Below, piece by piece: positions 40,397 to 51,189 of a stretch of DNA of 64,000 bases. The DNA is from Siphonodentalium dalli. Lineage: Eukaryota; Mollusca; Scaphopoda; Gadilida; Siphonodentaliidae. The first letter of the stretch is position 1, and every line of letters begins with the position of its first letter. Below the pieces are notes generated by a model, which ran no database searches, had not been told where the DNA came from, and was given only the letters and a program-made list of their open reading frames with translations. A program made the position numbers and the translations under genes. The stretch covers positions 155,333,152-155,397,151 of the forward strand of contig CP136066.1 in the NCBI GenBank assembly GCA_032622095.1, given 5' to 3'.

Positions 40397-41887
40397 TGGT
40401 CGTCTAAATACAAGAAAATGCCAGCCTTCAAGCAGAAGGCAACTGATATCCATGCAATTTAATTATTACCTTCATATGACAAAGTTGAAATGTCATGGGT
40501 TTCTTTTTAATTGTCAATCCTTCTGGATACATTATTGTGTTGATATTGGTTTCCTTGAGTCACAGCTCATAGTCTTATTATCACTGGCAGCTCCATAGCC
40601 CGAGTTCCCCTGAGATACTATTTCCTGATATTTGTTTCTAATGCTGTGGTCAGATTATTGACAGAATTCCCAGACTGCCCCATACTCTCCCGATGACAGT
40701 AGTGATAAATGTGATGTAACTTTTATTACGTTTTTATACACCGTTTAAAAAAAACGGGGTGTATTATGCTATTGGTCGGGGCATTTGTCCGTCTGTAACT
40801 TTAGATAGTCTCAACTGAATGGAATCATCAGTTTATATGGCTCTTTTTGTTGAAATTTTCAATCAACACCAGAGTTGTGGTCCTTTGTTGGAAATGTTGC
40901 CATGTGATGCTCTTGTGTTTAATTAGGAAGAGTGATGTAGTTTGGCGTCATCACTATTATTGAAATAAATTTGAGAACTCATAAAATCATAAGAGAACTT
41001 ATACAATCGTTAATGAAACATGCACAGGCCTGAGAATATGTTGCCAAACTTTTTCAGAATAGCCTGCAAATAGTGTGTCTGTCATTTGCAGAATGAGGTC
41101 CCCGCCAGGCTAGCATTACTAAATTCACCATCTGGGGCAGTCTGTAGACCTCATTCTGATTCAGCCTCATTTTCTCTGGAAAGTATCTTGATTATCAAAT
41201 TAACAAGATTTTAGTTTCCTTAGAATTGTTTTTTTTAGTTCAACATAACAAAGTCAAGTTTGAGCTATTGGGTTGGCATCGCCTGTGCAACCATCCGTCA
41301 ACAATATCCTTCAGCACACCCTACAGATCACATCCCTGGTCACCAAACTTCATAAGGTTCTTCAAAGTGACCTCCAGATGGGACACATCAATTTTTTCCT
41401 AAATTAGTTTTAAAATATGGCCGCCAGCAGCCCTCTTGGATTTCACATTTGAATTCATTGACACCCTGCAGCCCACATTTATTGGAGACTTGTTAAACAA
41501 AACTTAGACATGTTTAGGAACGATACAATTTTCTGTGAAAAAAATGTCTGCTGACAACCATTGGATTTTACTCTTTGCATGACTAAATCCTTTGACAATA
41601 TTGCAGCATCTGAAACTTGCCTTGGCTTAAAAATAGCCGACAGAATTTCTTTTACCTCAGCAAATACCCGACGCTCATTAACATGGCTGCACTTAGCACA
41701 TCATATGACGAAAGAGCACATTTGAATCAGTCTGCAAATACTGGAAAAAATGTGTTTTCTCGACCTGCATATATGATACCCACACACCCCGGCCCTGTGT
41801 AAGGAATTTATTTTTGCTGACCCCCTCCCCCAATACAGGTAATACATTTCTTAATTGATACCTGTTCCTTAATAATGTGTTTCGCAG

Positions 41888-43333
41888 CAGGTGGAGGTCC
41901 CAGCTCAAGATTACATGATTTACGCAACTTTTGTGAGCTGATTTTATTTGTGTTTCTCACAATCATGGAATTTTCCCCAGGTAATCAAATTCAGTTCAAT
42001 GTTCATTGTGAAATCGCTAATAAAAGTCAAATAAATATTGCAATCTCAAGCTAGGACCATCCCCTACTATAAACTGCGATGTTTGTTCAATGTTATAAAG
42101 TTCCATTTCAGAACATCAAAAAGATTCCAGGTTTTGAACTGATGGAGTATGATCTGTACGGGCATAGCCAGAGTAGAGATTCATGCCATTGATAAATTAA
42201 ATTATAGCATGCAACATTATTTGATATATAGTAGCAAGCACTGTATTTAAAAGCCATATATTGATTCCAAAACATAACTTGCCTCGATTTGTATGTTTGT
42301 AAGTCCTAGTAATTCATTAAATTAAATTACTGTCTGGCTTATAATAAGAGTACAGAACTGCTCACAATCTTGGTACCTTCACAATTAAAATTTTATTACA
42401 ATTTTTAAGCCTGATAACTTTGATAGAGGCGGTTAGTCCAAGTCTGCTCTTACGTAACCCAGCTAGGATATTGAGATAGCAAGATAAACTAGCATCTTGC
42501 TATCACAATGTCCTACCCGGCTTACATATGAGCCGACTTGGACTAATATGTATTTTGTAACTTTTGCCACAATGGGATACTATATATATATATATTTATT
42601 TATTACATGATCCTACCCTTATTCCATTCAATAAACCCATTCTATGAATTGTGAAATTTAACATTCGTTTAATAACAGGAAATAGTGCCAAGTGACCTTT
42701 GACTTCCGGTTTGTTGTATGTTTACATTCCATATGCTACGTCTCAAAATACTATGACTTCCAATATATTTCCAACAAACTATAATGAATGAAGAGTTTGA
42801 AAAGATATGTCATTAAATATACGCCATTAAATACGCCAAAGAGTGTTTATTTATCTGGGACTATTTCTTTACGCGGGCAAACAACGCATGGTGACGTGAA
42901 ACGTCATTGTGTGACTTATAGAAGCCGATGTGTAGTTTCTTGTCCCATTTATTGATTTAAGTGTGTTTTGTCAAGATTTTGGATCATGTAATAAATAGAA
43001 TCTACAACTCGTCCCCAGTTTATAGCGGAATTTACAAAACTCATATAATGTTGATTGGGGCATCTATTATGACAGCGAACCAAAACAGTCAACTTATGCT
43101 ATTTCTACCAAAATACAGAATAGTGCTCAGTACATTACCAAACATTTTCATGAATGTGCATTCATCACAAATGTATTTACATATCTGTCCATTAGAGGTT
43201 ATCAATACATGATTTCATATGTGAATTATATCAGATTTGTCATGTTTTCAATAAATATTGATGTTTATCACTTCCATCTTTCAGACCCACGACCTTTTGT
43301 GTATGACAAGGATAAAAGACTATATAACCTTTG
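41888..43333 (+). CDS. Candidate unidentified gene, last two exons of a small membrane protein
   Basis: An exon from about 41888 to 41980 (acceptor TTCGCAG, donor CCCCAG/GTAATC) encodes GGGPSSRLHDLRNFCELILF followed by VFLTIMEFSP. The hydrophobic run could be a membrane segment. It joins in phase to an exon at 43285-43333 (acceptor CATCTTTCAG) that encodes DPRPFVYDKDKRLYNL and a stop. An AATAAA lies 180 bases further on. An earlier open frame with ATG at 41683 could be an upstream exon, but its donor phase does not fit directly. I do not recognise the protein. The call is weak and needs transcript evidence. Confidence 0.3.
42433..42546. mobile_element. Palindromic MITE, TTAGTCCAAGTC family, copy 1
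   Basis: TTAGTCCAAGTC and GACTTGGACTAA form the ends, and the body is an imperfect hairpin with ATGCTAG/GATAGCA segments. A second copy lies at 43964-44061. Confidence 0.7.
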
Positions 43334-43763
43334 ATTACCATGGCAGTCCTGATTTCATCAACGAATAATCTTCATTTGCTGATGTACATACGCTGTGTAA
43401 ACATGTACTTAAGCTGTTTAAACACATTGGGGCTAGACCACAAACAGAAGAGATATACCTGAATAGTACAGTACCAGTATAGTACGGCAGTATAGTCTTA
43501 AGATACATACTAAATAAAAAACATGCTGCTGATGTCGAAAACAGTTCTTTGTTGTTGGGGACATATTCAAACAAGTAGAAAAAGGCACACATGCAAAGCT
43601 ACACATTAAAACACAATGTATATGGGGCTCATTCAACTGCATTTGAAGATAATTTTTCAACAACAGTGTGCTACAGATATTTTAATGAACCTAATTTCAA
43701 TGCTGTGGACTTGATTTTCAAGTGTTATGTTGTACTATTTGCTAAACTGAGCATATATATAAA

Positions 43764-43848
43764 GGTGGACTGGATCGCTTTGGACCGGTCCAGGCATGAG
43801 ATCTGGACTGCATAGGGCTGGACCGGACCAGACTGGACCACCTTGTTA
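43764..43848. repeat. Imperfect inverted repeat GGTGGACTGG / CTGGACCACC
   Basis: AGGTGGACTGGATCGC and CAGACTGGACCACCT flank internal GGACCGGTCC and GGACCGGACC blocks, all built from GGACC/GGTCC. Confidence 0.6.
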
Positions 43849-43963
43849 CTGGACCTGGCAAAATACAATAAAAAATGAAAAATAGTTGTAATTATTAATG
43901 TATATTCTCAGAAAAATTGAGCTTCATGAATGCCTCCATTATCCACATTCAGCATCTTAGATG

Positions 43964-44061
43964 TTAGTCCAAGTCTTCTCGTACTAAAACTAGCTAAGAT
44001 TTTTGCTAGCATCTCCATCCCAAAATCTTAGCTAGTTTTAGTACGAGAAGACTTGGACTAC
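43964..44061. mobile_element. Palindromic MITE, TTAGTCCAAGTC family, copy 2
   Basis: TTAGTCCAAGTCTTCTCGTA is mirrored by TACGAGAAGACTTGGACTA, with inner TAGCTAAGAT/ATCTTAGCTA arms; nearly all 98 bases pair. It lies 50 bases past the stop of the C6orf120-like gene, probably within its 3' UTR. Confidence 0.85.
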
Positions 44062-44110
44062 TTAAATGTCAGAATAATATATCTAATATCTGGAAAAATA
44101 TCCTTAATAG

Positions 44111-44656
44111 TCAGAATATTATGTCTAATATCTGGAACAATATTCTTAATAGTTCAAGGAGAAAGTCACTGAGATATGTTTCATTTTGATTTTCCGAACC
44201 ATTGTCTGCTGTAGAGGCACTTGGATCATCTTCTGAAGGCACACCGTCGGGGCTATATTCATTAAGATAATCTGGATAACTGTCAAGTTGGATGGACTTG
44301 TCTGCTAAATACACCACACTCAGTTTGTAAACGGATTTTGCGATGTTAGGGTGAGCATAAACTCCAACACTAACCGGTCGTCTCCATGCACTGTCAATAT
44401 AGGCAGAATCCAAACCGCATGTCTCTGATTTAGCTTCATAATTGTCAAAATTTGGTTTTGTGGTCTCAGACGAGACATAGAAGTCTACGTCCCCTTCCAA
44501 ACTCTCCAGATCAAGGCGAAGATATCCGTTCCTGTTGATTTTGTAGAAAGTCGTATTTCCACCTGGAAGCACATCTGTAACAGACTCCAAGATAATTTCT
44601 GACAAAGCAGAAATTATCAAATGGCTGCTGATCCAGAGGGGTACGTAGTATTTCAT
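44111..44656 (-). CDS. C6orf120: C6orf120 / UPF0669 family secreted protein
   Basis: Intact 181-residue frame. The family (UPF0669) is a conserved, secreted, N-glycosylated animal protein; in mammals it has been linked to apoptosis of immune cells, but no reaction is known. Residues 1-25 are hydrophobic and could be a signal peptide. The family block spans residues 46-103: LRLDLESLEGDVDFYVS, FDNYEAKSETCG and RRPVSVGVYAHP. Sequons occur at N34 (NTT), N152 (NGS) and N158 (NET). An acidic Ser/Asp linker (about 133-160) leads to the hydrophobic tail LLELLRILFQILDIIF that is characteristic of the family. An AG acceptor at 44672-44673 upstream of the ATG suggests an intron in the 5' UTR. It converges on TBP, with no other confirmed gene between. 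Confidence 0.92.
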   Translation of the reverse strand: MKYYVPLWISSHLIISALSEIILESVTDVLPGGNTTFYKINRNGYLRLDLESLEGDVDFYVSSETTKPNFDNYEAKSETCGLDSAYIDSAWRRPVSVGVYAHPNIAKSVYKLSVVYLADKSIQLDSYPDYLNEYSPDGVPSEDDPSASTADNGSENQNETYLSDFLLELLRILFQILDIIF

Positions 44657-44956
44657 AAGGTTGGCACTCTCCTGGAATATATAAAGATTTCATTAACAAT
44701 ACCGGTAGCTGATAGTAATAGGTGATATTAAGTGTATTTTTATAGGGCATGCCGGATGTGCAAATGAATTAAATTAATTATTTTGACCGCAATATCAGAA
44801 TGATGCAAAATAAAATAACGCGCCAACGAAAAATTAGTGCATGGTAATTAGTACATTACGAAATGTGAGCTTGGTATATAGGAGGCGATGATTAATTAGT
44901 TTTGCTCGTACCTCAACAGGCAATATAATAGCATGCAAACTCCCCTCGTCCTTTAC

Positions 44957-45030
44957 CTGACCTTGGTAACTGATCACAAAGAACCTTGACGGAGGTCCCC
45001 GAATTTGCGGAGGTACCCTCAAATGGGCGA
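44957..45030 (-). other. Possible untranslated first exon of the C6orf120-like gene
   Basis: On - a good donor (GGTCAG/GTAAAG, exon end at 44957) lies about 280 bases upstream of the acceptor at 44672-44673 that precedes the coding exon. The 5' limit is unknown. Splice signals are the only evidence. Confidence 0.3.
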
Positions 45031-45574
45031 AATAGTTTTATTTTAACAGTGCAGGTGCAAGTCCGTAGGCAGCCACTAGAAAAGACAGTTCGTCATATAT
45101 AATGAGGGCATTGGACACTAGCTGCGAAGCGACGAGAGGGGGGTGTCCCCATATCGCATTGAGGAGGGGTTCAGGGGTTTCTCCCCCGGGGGAAATTTTT
45201 GGAAAAATATGATGCAAACGGCGTAATTTAGATCTGCCGTGACACAAAGAGTTGAGCTTTGATTTTTCCAAGTTTTCTCTCACAGGCCTGGAATTGAATT
45301 GTATCAAAATATCCTAGCTATTCTGAATGAACCAATTGTCTTGTGGAGGACTAACAGAAACCACTGGGCCAACCAGGGTTCGAACCAGTATCAGAGAAGT
45401 TTGTGACCTGAACCTGAAAATTGCTAAATCGTAACATCGATAGTAGTCTATCTGCAGGGGGGAAATGCCCCCTGATTTGTTTTTCTGATGTTAATTATAA
45501 GTTTTAACTGACCATATAGGAGGGACAAGAGAAGATAGAGCGCCTCGTTCGCGCCACATCTAAAAATAGAATCT

Positions 45575-45790
45575 TTGGGTCTAAAATTGTTTGTACTAAA
45601 ATATTCCCAAAATATCAAAACCCAAAAAAAAATTCAAAAATTCCAAAATTTATTTTTTCCAAAAAATTTCAAAACCCTAAAATTAATTTTTTCCACAAAA
45701 AAATTCAAAACCCCCAAATTTCAAAAAAAGAAAAAATTTCAAAACCCTCAAAATTATTTCTCTAAAAAAAAGTTTAAATAAAAAATTTAT
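45575..45790. repeat. A-rich low-complexity tract with AAAACCC units
   Basis: Units such as TTTCAAAACCC and AAAATTTATTTTTTCC repeat irregularly. The preceding TAAAAATAGAATCTTTGGGT (from 45561) is also present in both arms of the large palindrome (50362 and 50955). Confidence 0.7.
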
Positions 45791-46629
45791 AACGAGTTTT
45801 TTCGGTTTCTGATAATCTCGATATTAAAAAATATCGAATGTTAAATTATTTGCGCGTAATATCTTTCGTTATTTTTTTGTTCAACCAATGTTTCAATGTA
45901 TTTATTAATCGATGTTTAGAAATATCTTTATACCAATTATATGTGTATGGACAGTCGCTGTAATGTTGGACATTGTGACCAACGGTATGAATGCATACAT
46001 TCCAGTGTTTAACGGACGCAGTTCATATAATTGTCATACCTGAAAATAGACACCATTACTTTTTACATAAATAATAAAGAGCGTTTATTCTTTACTTATC
46101 TCTATATGAAGTTATTGAGTATATGACAGGCGTGTATTTTCGTCAATTATTGGAAGTATTGAAATGTACTATGTTGAATCCCTAACGGTCGAAAATTGTA
46201 AGGCGAAATTACAACCCCCCAGAATGAACTGTCATATTGAATGAATGATGATTTAATCTCAGCCATTTTTACATGGAACATGAGCGATGTACACGCAATC
46301 ACACACGCCACATTGGTGTTAACAATGTGTCTTTCACACCTTTGCTTTACCAAATGAATTCTATTATTTCCCCCGTTCACAGCTATATGGTATTCAGAAA
46401 ACATATCGATTTAATGTCAGAACAAACGGGTTAGTATCAATTAAGGTTGATAAACTGTGTCATTCACACGATAATTAGTTAGCCAAAAACATGCATACAT
46501 ATTAAGTCAGGTCGTGAGACACTCAATTATAGAAATTGCTTTGATGACATTGTTATAACAACATTACGTAATAACCCCTTATCACTCCATTCACACTTAC
46601 GACCATTTTGTATGCCGAAAACTCCAGGT

Positions 46630-47225
46630 AGCACCGATGATGTAACATTATATCACTGCTATTGTACCAATGATAGGTTCAGACATGTCAACAGCTACAG
46701 GCATTATCATAGGGTTATACTGTCTTGCATGTACACACGCTATGACATCATTAAAGGCGGACAATCCACTCACGGTGTGACAACAGATACAGACATAGGC
46801 ATAGTGTTATACTATCTTACATGTACACACGCTATGACATCATTCGAAGGGTCAATAGACTCAAGGAGTTAATGTGACACGAAACAAGGGACGTGATGTA
46901 ATATTGGTGTTTGAATCTTAAAGGAACACAAGACACTCTAAAGGGACATGCATTATGAATGAATGTTAACAATACAAACACACGAATGAAGAGCGTTGAA
47001 CATATACAAAATTACTACACGAATGAACCTTGAAATTTATATTTCACATCTTACCAACAACAGTTACAGACATAATCATAGTATTATACTGTCTTGCATG
47101 TACACACGCTATGACATCATTAAAGGCGGACAATCCACTCACGGTGTGACAACAGATACAGACATAGGCATAGTGTTATACAGTCTTCTATGTACCCATG
47201 CGATGACACCATTAAAGTACATTGG
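46630..47225 (+). repeat. Diverged copies of the 460-bp unit outside the palindrome
   Basis: Two units share CATGTACACACGCTATGACA and CACGGTGTGACAACAGATAC with the arrays at 48.2-50.1 kb. They lie beyond the outer ATGAGCAA array, so the tandem family was present before or beyond the palindrome. Confidence 0.8.
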
Positions 47226-47261
47226 ATGTTAGGTCTATGACTCTTGAGTATGCACCAATCA

Positions 47262-47923
47262 ATGAGCAAATGAGCAAATGAGCAAAAAAATGAGCAAATG
47301 AGCAAAAAAATGAGCAAATGAGCAAGAAAATGAGCAAATGAGCAATAAAAATGAGCAAATGAGCAAAAAAATGAGCAAATGAGCAAGAAAATGAGCAAAT
47401 GAGCAAGAAAATGAGCAAAAAATGAGCAAATGAGCAAAAAAATGAGCAAATGAGCAAAAAAATGAGCAAATGAGCAATAAAAATGAGCAAATGAGCAAAA
47501 AAATGAGCAAATGAGCAAGAAAATGAGCAAATGAGCAATAAAAATGAGCAAATGAGCCAAAAAATGAGCAAGAAAATGAGCAAATGAGCAAGAAAATGAG
47601 CAAATGAGCAAGCAAATGAGCAAGAAAATGAGCAAATGAGCAAGAAAATGAGCAAAAAAATGAGCAAATGAGCAAAAAAATGAGCAAATGAGCAAAAAAA
47701 TGAGCAAATGAGCAAGAAAATGAGCAAATGAGCAATAAAAATGAGCAAATGAGCAAAAAAATGAGCAAATGAGCAAAAAAATGAGCAAATGAGCAAGAAA
47801 ATGAGCAAATGAGCAATAAAAATGAGCAAATGAGCAAAAAAATGAGCAAATGAGCAAGAAAATGAGCAAATGAGCAAGAAAATGAGCAAATGAGCAAAAA
47901 AATGAGCAAATGAGCAAAAAAAT
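47262..47923 (+). repeat. ATGAGCAA array, left arm (662 bp)
   Basis: The array alternates an 8-base unit ATGAGCAA with 12-13-base forms ATGAGCAAAAAA, ATGAGCAAGAAA and ATGAGCAATAAAA. The reverse strand is open in all three frames for over 220 codons, rich in Leu, Phe, Cys, Ser, Ala and His. This is a by-product of the repeat, not a gene. Confidence 0.95.
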
Positions 47924-47925
47924 GT

Positions 47926-48230
47926 AATTCTGCTGTGGTTAAGCAGTCCATTATTTAGGGCATACCTGTATGTAGGCCTATCAGTGGATGAATAGTCTGC
48001 CGGAGAAGTACTGTGTAGACAGGTCTTGCCGGTAAGAGAGTCAGACGAGAAGTGAAGGCTCGGCTATTAAAACATAGTAATGCGATAGCGAACATCAAAC
48101 GAGTCTGCGCACGCATATCTGTCAAAAGGATACAATAGCAGCCATTGGTCAATTTATCCCCGGTGTCAGCTCAGTAACCAATCGGGACGAAGCCGAAGGT
48201 CAACTCATTTTTTTTGCTCAATATAGTACG
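47926..48230. repeat. Left-arm unique segment with a MITE terminus
   Basis: The first 46 bases (AATTCTGCTGTGGTTAAGCA to CCTGTA) are an end of the TA-flanked CAGTAATG MITE. The rest is matched inverted at 53600-53905 with a few substitutions. Confidence 0.8.
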
Positions 48231-48239
48231 TCTGACATC

Positions 48240-50160
48240 ATTCGAAGGGGCAATACACTCAAGGAGTTAAAGTGACACGAAACAAGGGACGTGATGTAAT
48301 ATTGGTGTTTGAATCTTAAAGGAACACAAGACACTCTAAAGGGACACTCATTATGAATGAATGTTAACAATACAAGCACACGAATGAAGAGCGTTGAACA
48401 TATACAAAATTACAAGACACTCTAAAGGGACATTCATTATGAATGAATGTTAACAATACAAGCGCACGAATGCAGAGCGTTGAACATATACAAAATTACT
48501 ACACGAATGAATTGAACCTTGAAATTTATATTTCACATCTTACCAACAACAGCTACAGGCATTATCATAGGGTTATACTGTCTTGCATGTACACACGCTA
48601 TGACATCATTAAAGGCGGACAATCCACTCACGGTGTGACAACAGATACAGACATAGGCATAGTGTTATACTATCTTACATGTACACACGCTATGACATCA
48701 TTCGAAGGGGCAATACACTCAAGGAGTTAATGTGACACGAAACAAGGGACGTGATGTAATATTGGTGTTTGAATCTTAAAGGAACACAAGACACTCTAAA
48801 GGGACATTCATTATGAATGAATGTTAACAATACAAGCACACGAATGAAGAGCGTTGAACATATACAAAATTACAAGACACTCTAAAGGGACATTCATTAT
48901 GAATGAATGTTAACAATACAAGCGCACGAATGCAGAGCGTTGAACATATACAAAATTACTACACGAATGAATTGAACCTTGAAATTTATATTTCACATCT
49001 TACCAACAACAGCTACAGGCATTATCATAGGGTTATACTGTCTTGCATGTACACACGCTATGACATCATTAAAGGCGGACAATCCACTCACGGTGTGACA
49101 ACAGATACAGACATAGGCATAGTGTTATACTATCTTACATGTACACACGCTATGACATCATTCGAAGGGGCAATACACTCAAGGAGTTAATGTGACACGA
49201 AACAAGGGACGTGATGTAATATTGGTGTTTGAATCTTAAAGGAACACAAGACACTCTAAAGGGACATTCATTATGAATGAATGTTAACAATACAAGCACA
49301 CGAATGAAGAGCGTTGAACATATACAAAATTACAAGACACTCTAAAGGGACATTCATTATGAATGAATGTTAACAATACAAGCACACGAATGCAGAGCGT
49401 TGAACATATACAAAATTACTACACGAATGAATTGAACCTTGAAATTTATATTTCACATCTTACCAACAACAGCTACAGGCATTATCATAGGGTTATACTG
49501 TCTTGCATGTACACACGCTATGACATCATTAAAGGCGGACAATCCACTCACGGTGTGACAACAGATACAGACATAGGCATAGTGTTATACTATCTTACAT
49601 GTACACACGCTATGACATCATTCGAAGGGGCAATACACTCAAGGAGTTAATGTGACACGAAACAAGGGACGTGATGTAATATTGGTGTTTGAATCTTAAA
49701 GGAACACAAGACACTCTAAAGGGACATTCATTATGAATGAATGTTAACAATACAAGCACACGAATGAAGAGCGTTGAACATATACAAAATTACAAGACAC
49801 TCTAAAGGGACATTCATTATGAATGAATGTTAACAATACAAGCACACGAATGCAGAGCGTTGAACATATACAAAATTACTACACGAATGAATTGAACCTT
49901 AAAATTTATATTTCACATCTTACCAACAACCGCTACAGACATAATCATAGTGTTATACTGTCTTGCATGTACACACGCTATGAAATCATTAAAGGCGGAC
50001 AATCCACTCAAGGAGTTAAAGTGACACGAAACAAGGGACGTGATGTAATATTGGTGGTTGAATCTTAAAGGAACACAAGACACTCTAAAGAGGCACTCAT
50101 TATGAATGAATGTTAACAATACAAGCGCACGAATGAAGAGCGTTAAACATATACAAAATT
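48240..50160 (+). repeat. 460-bp tandem array, left arm
   Basis: Full units start every 460 bases (for example at 48443, 48903, 49363, 49823), nearly identical. Each contains two sub-repeats around CATGTACACACGCTATGACA, one followed by TTAAAGGCGGACAATCCACT and the other by TTCGAAGGGGCAATACACTC. Each full unit has the same 95-codon open frame (MNVNNTSARMQSVEHIQNYY...). No domain is recognisable, so the frame may be incidental. Confidence 0.93.
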
Positions 50161-50459
50161 ACTACACGATTGAATTGAACCTTGAAATTTATATTTCACA
50201 TCTTACCAACAGCTACAGACATAATCATAGGGTTATACTGTCTTGCATGTACCATGCTATGACATCATTAAAGGGGGGATAATACATGCACGGTGTGGAA
50301 TGTTAAAGTGACACGAGATAGCGAGGGGTAGCATCACCAAATTACCCATCTGGGGACCTCATTCTGCCATCTAAAAATAGAATCTTTGGGTCTAAAATTG
50401 GTTGTACTAAAATATTCCCAAAAACCCAAAACTTCAAAAATTTCAAAAAACTTCAAAAA

Positions 50460-50889
50460 TGGCGGCGGTGGCGCCGCCGCCGAGAGCTTTCCGATGAATG
50501 GCAACAAGCCATATTTCCGACTAACTCCTGAAAAGTTACCTATAATTCTGCTGTGGTTAAGGCCGGCGGCGGTGGTGGCGGTGGCATTACGGTATTTTAC
50601 TGCGGGGTCCGCCGGCGGCGGTGGCGGCGGCGGCATTGCTGTATTTTACTGCGGCGGCGGTGCCGCCGCCGCCGGGGTCCGCCGCCGGCGGACCCCGCAG
50701 TAAAATACCGTAATGCCACCGCCGCCACCGCCGCCGGCGGACCCCGCAGTAAAATACCGTAATGCCACCGCCGCCACCGCCTCCGGCCTTAACCACAGCA
50801 GAATTATAGGTAACTTTTCAGGAGTTAGTCGGAAATATGGCTTGTTGCCATTCATCGGAAAGCTCTCGGCGGCGGCGCCACCGCCGCCA
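50460..50889. repeat. CGG/CCG-rich palindrome core
   Basis: A MITE half on each side (GAGAGCTTTCCGATGAATGG inward to CTGCTGTGGTTAAGG) encloses GGC-rich sequence. Two units of about 59 bp per side contain GGCATTACGGTATTTTACTG and GCGGGGTCCGCCGGCGG. The arms meet without a spacer. It is by far the most GC-rich patch in the window. The same 69-residue glycine/arginine-rich frame reads from both strands because of the symmetry. Confidence 0.92.
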
Positions 50890-51189
50890 TTTTTGAAGTT
50901 TTGGGTTTTTGGGAATATTTTAGTACAACCAATTTTAGACCCAAAGATTCTATTTTTAGATGGCAGAATGAGGTCCCCAGATGGGTAATTTGGTGATGCT
51001 ACCCCTCGCTATCTCGTGTCACTTTAACATTCCACACCGTGCATGTATTATCCCCCCTTTAATGATGTCATAGCATGGTACATGCAAGACAGTATAACCC
51101 TATGATTATGTCTGTAGCTGTTGGTAAGATGTGAAATATAAATTTCAAGGTTCAATTCAATCGTGTAGTAATTTTGTATATGTTTAACG

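Noticed and set aside
42112-42200. Possible exon reading NIKKIPGFELMEYDLYGHSQ
   Set aside because: It has a fair acceptor but no good donor, and its phase does not fit either neighbouring candidate exon without a stop.
44511-44750. Second reverse-strand frame of 79 codons at the C6orf120-like locus
   Set aside because: It overlaps the intact UPF0669 frame in a different phase and spans a probable splice acceptor.
45575-45781. Lys/Phe/Asn-rich frame of 68 codons
   Set aside because: A-rich low-complexity sequence with simple AAAACCC units.
47120-47951. Three overlapping open frames of 225-265 codons on the reverse strand, and three more at 53879-54340
   Set aside because: They exist only because the ATGAGCAA repeat contains no stop in any reverse frame. 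The same low-complexity peptide appears in all frames.
50553-50796. Two glycine/arginine-rich frames with the same start, one on each strand
   Set aside because: They are mirror images produced by the palindrome centre; no independent evidence of coding.
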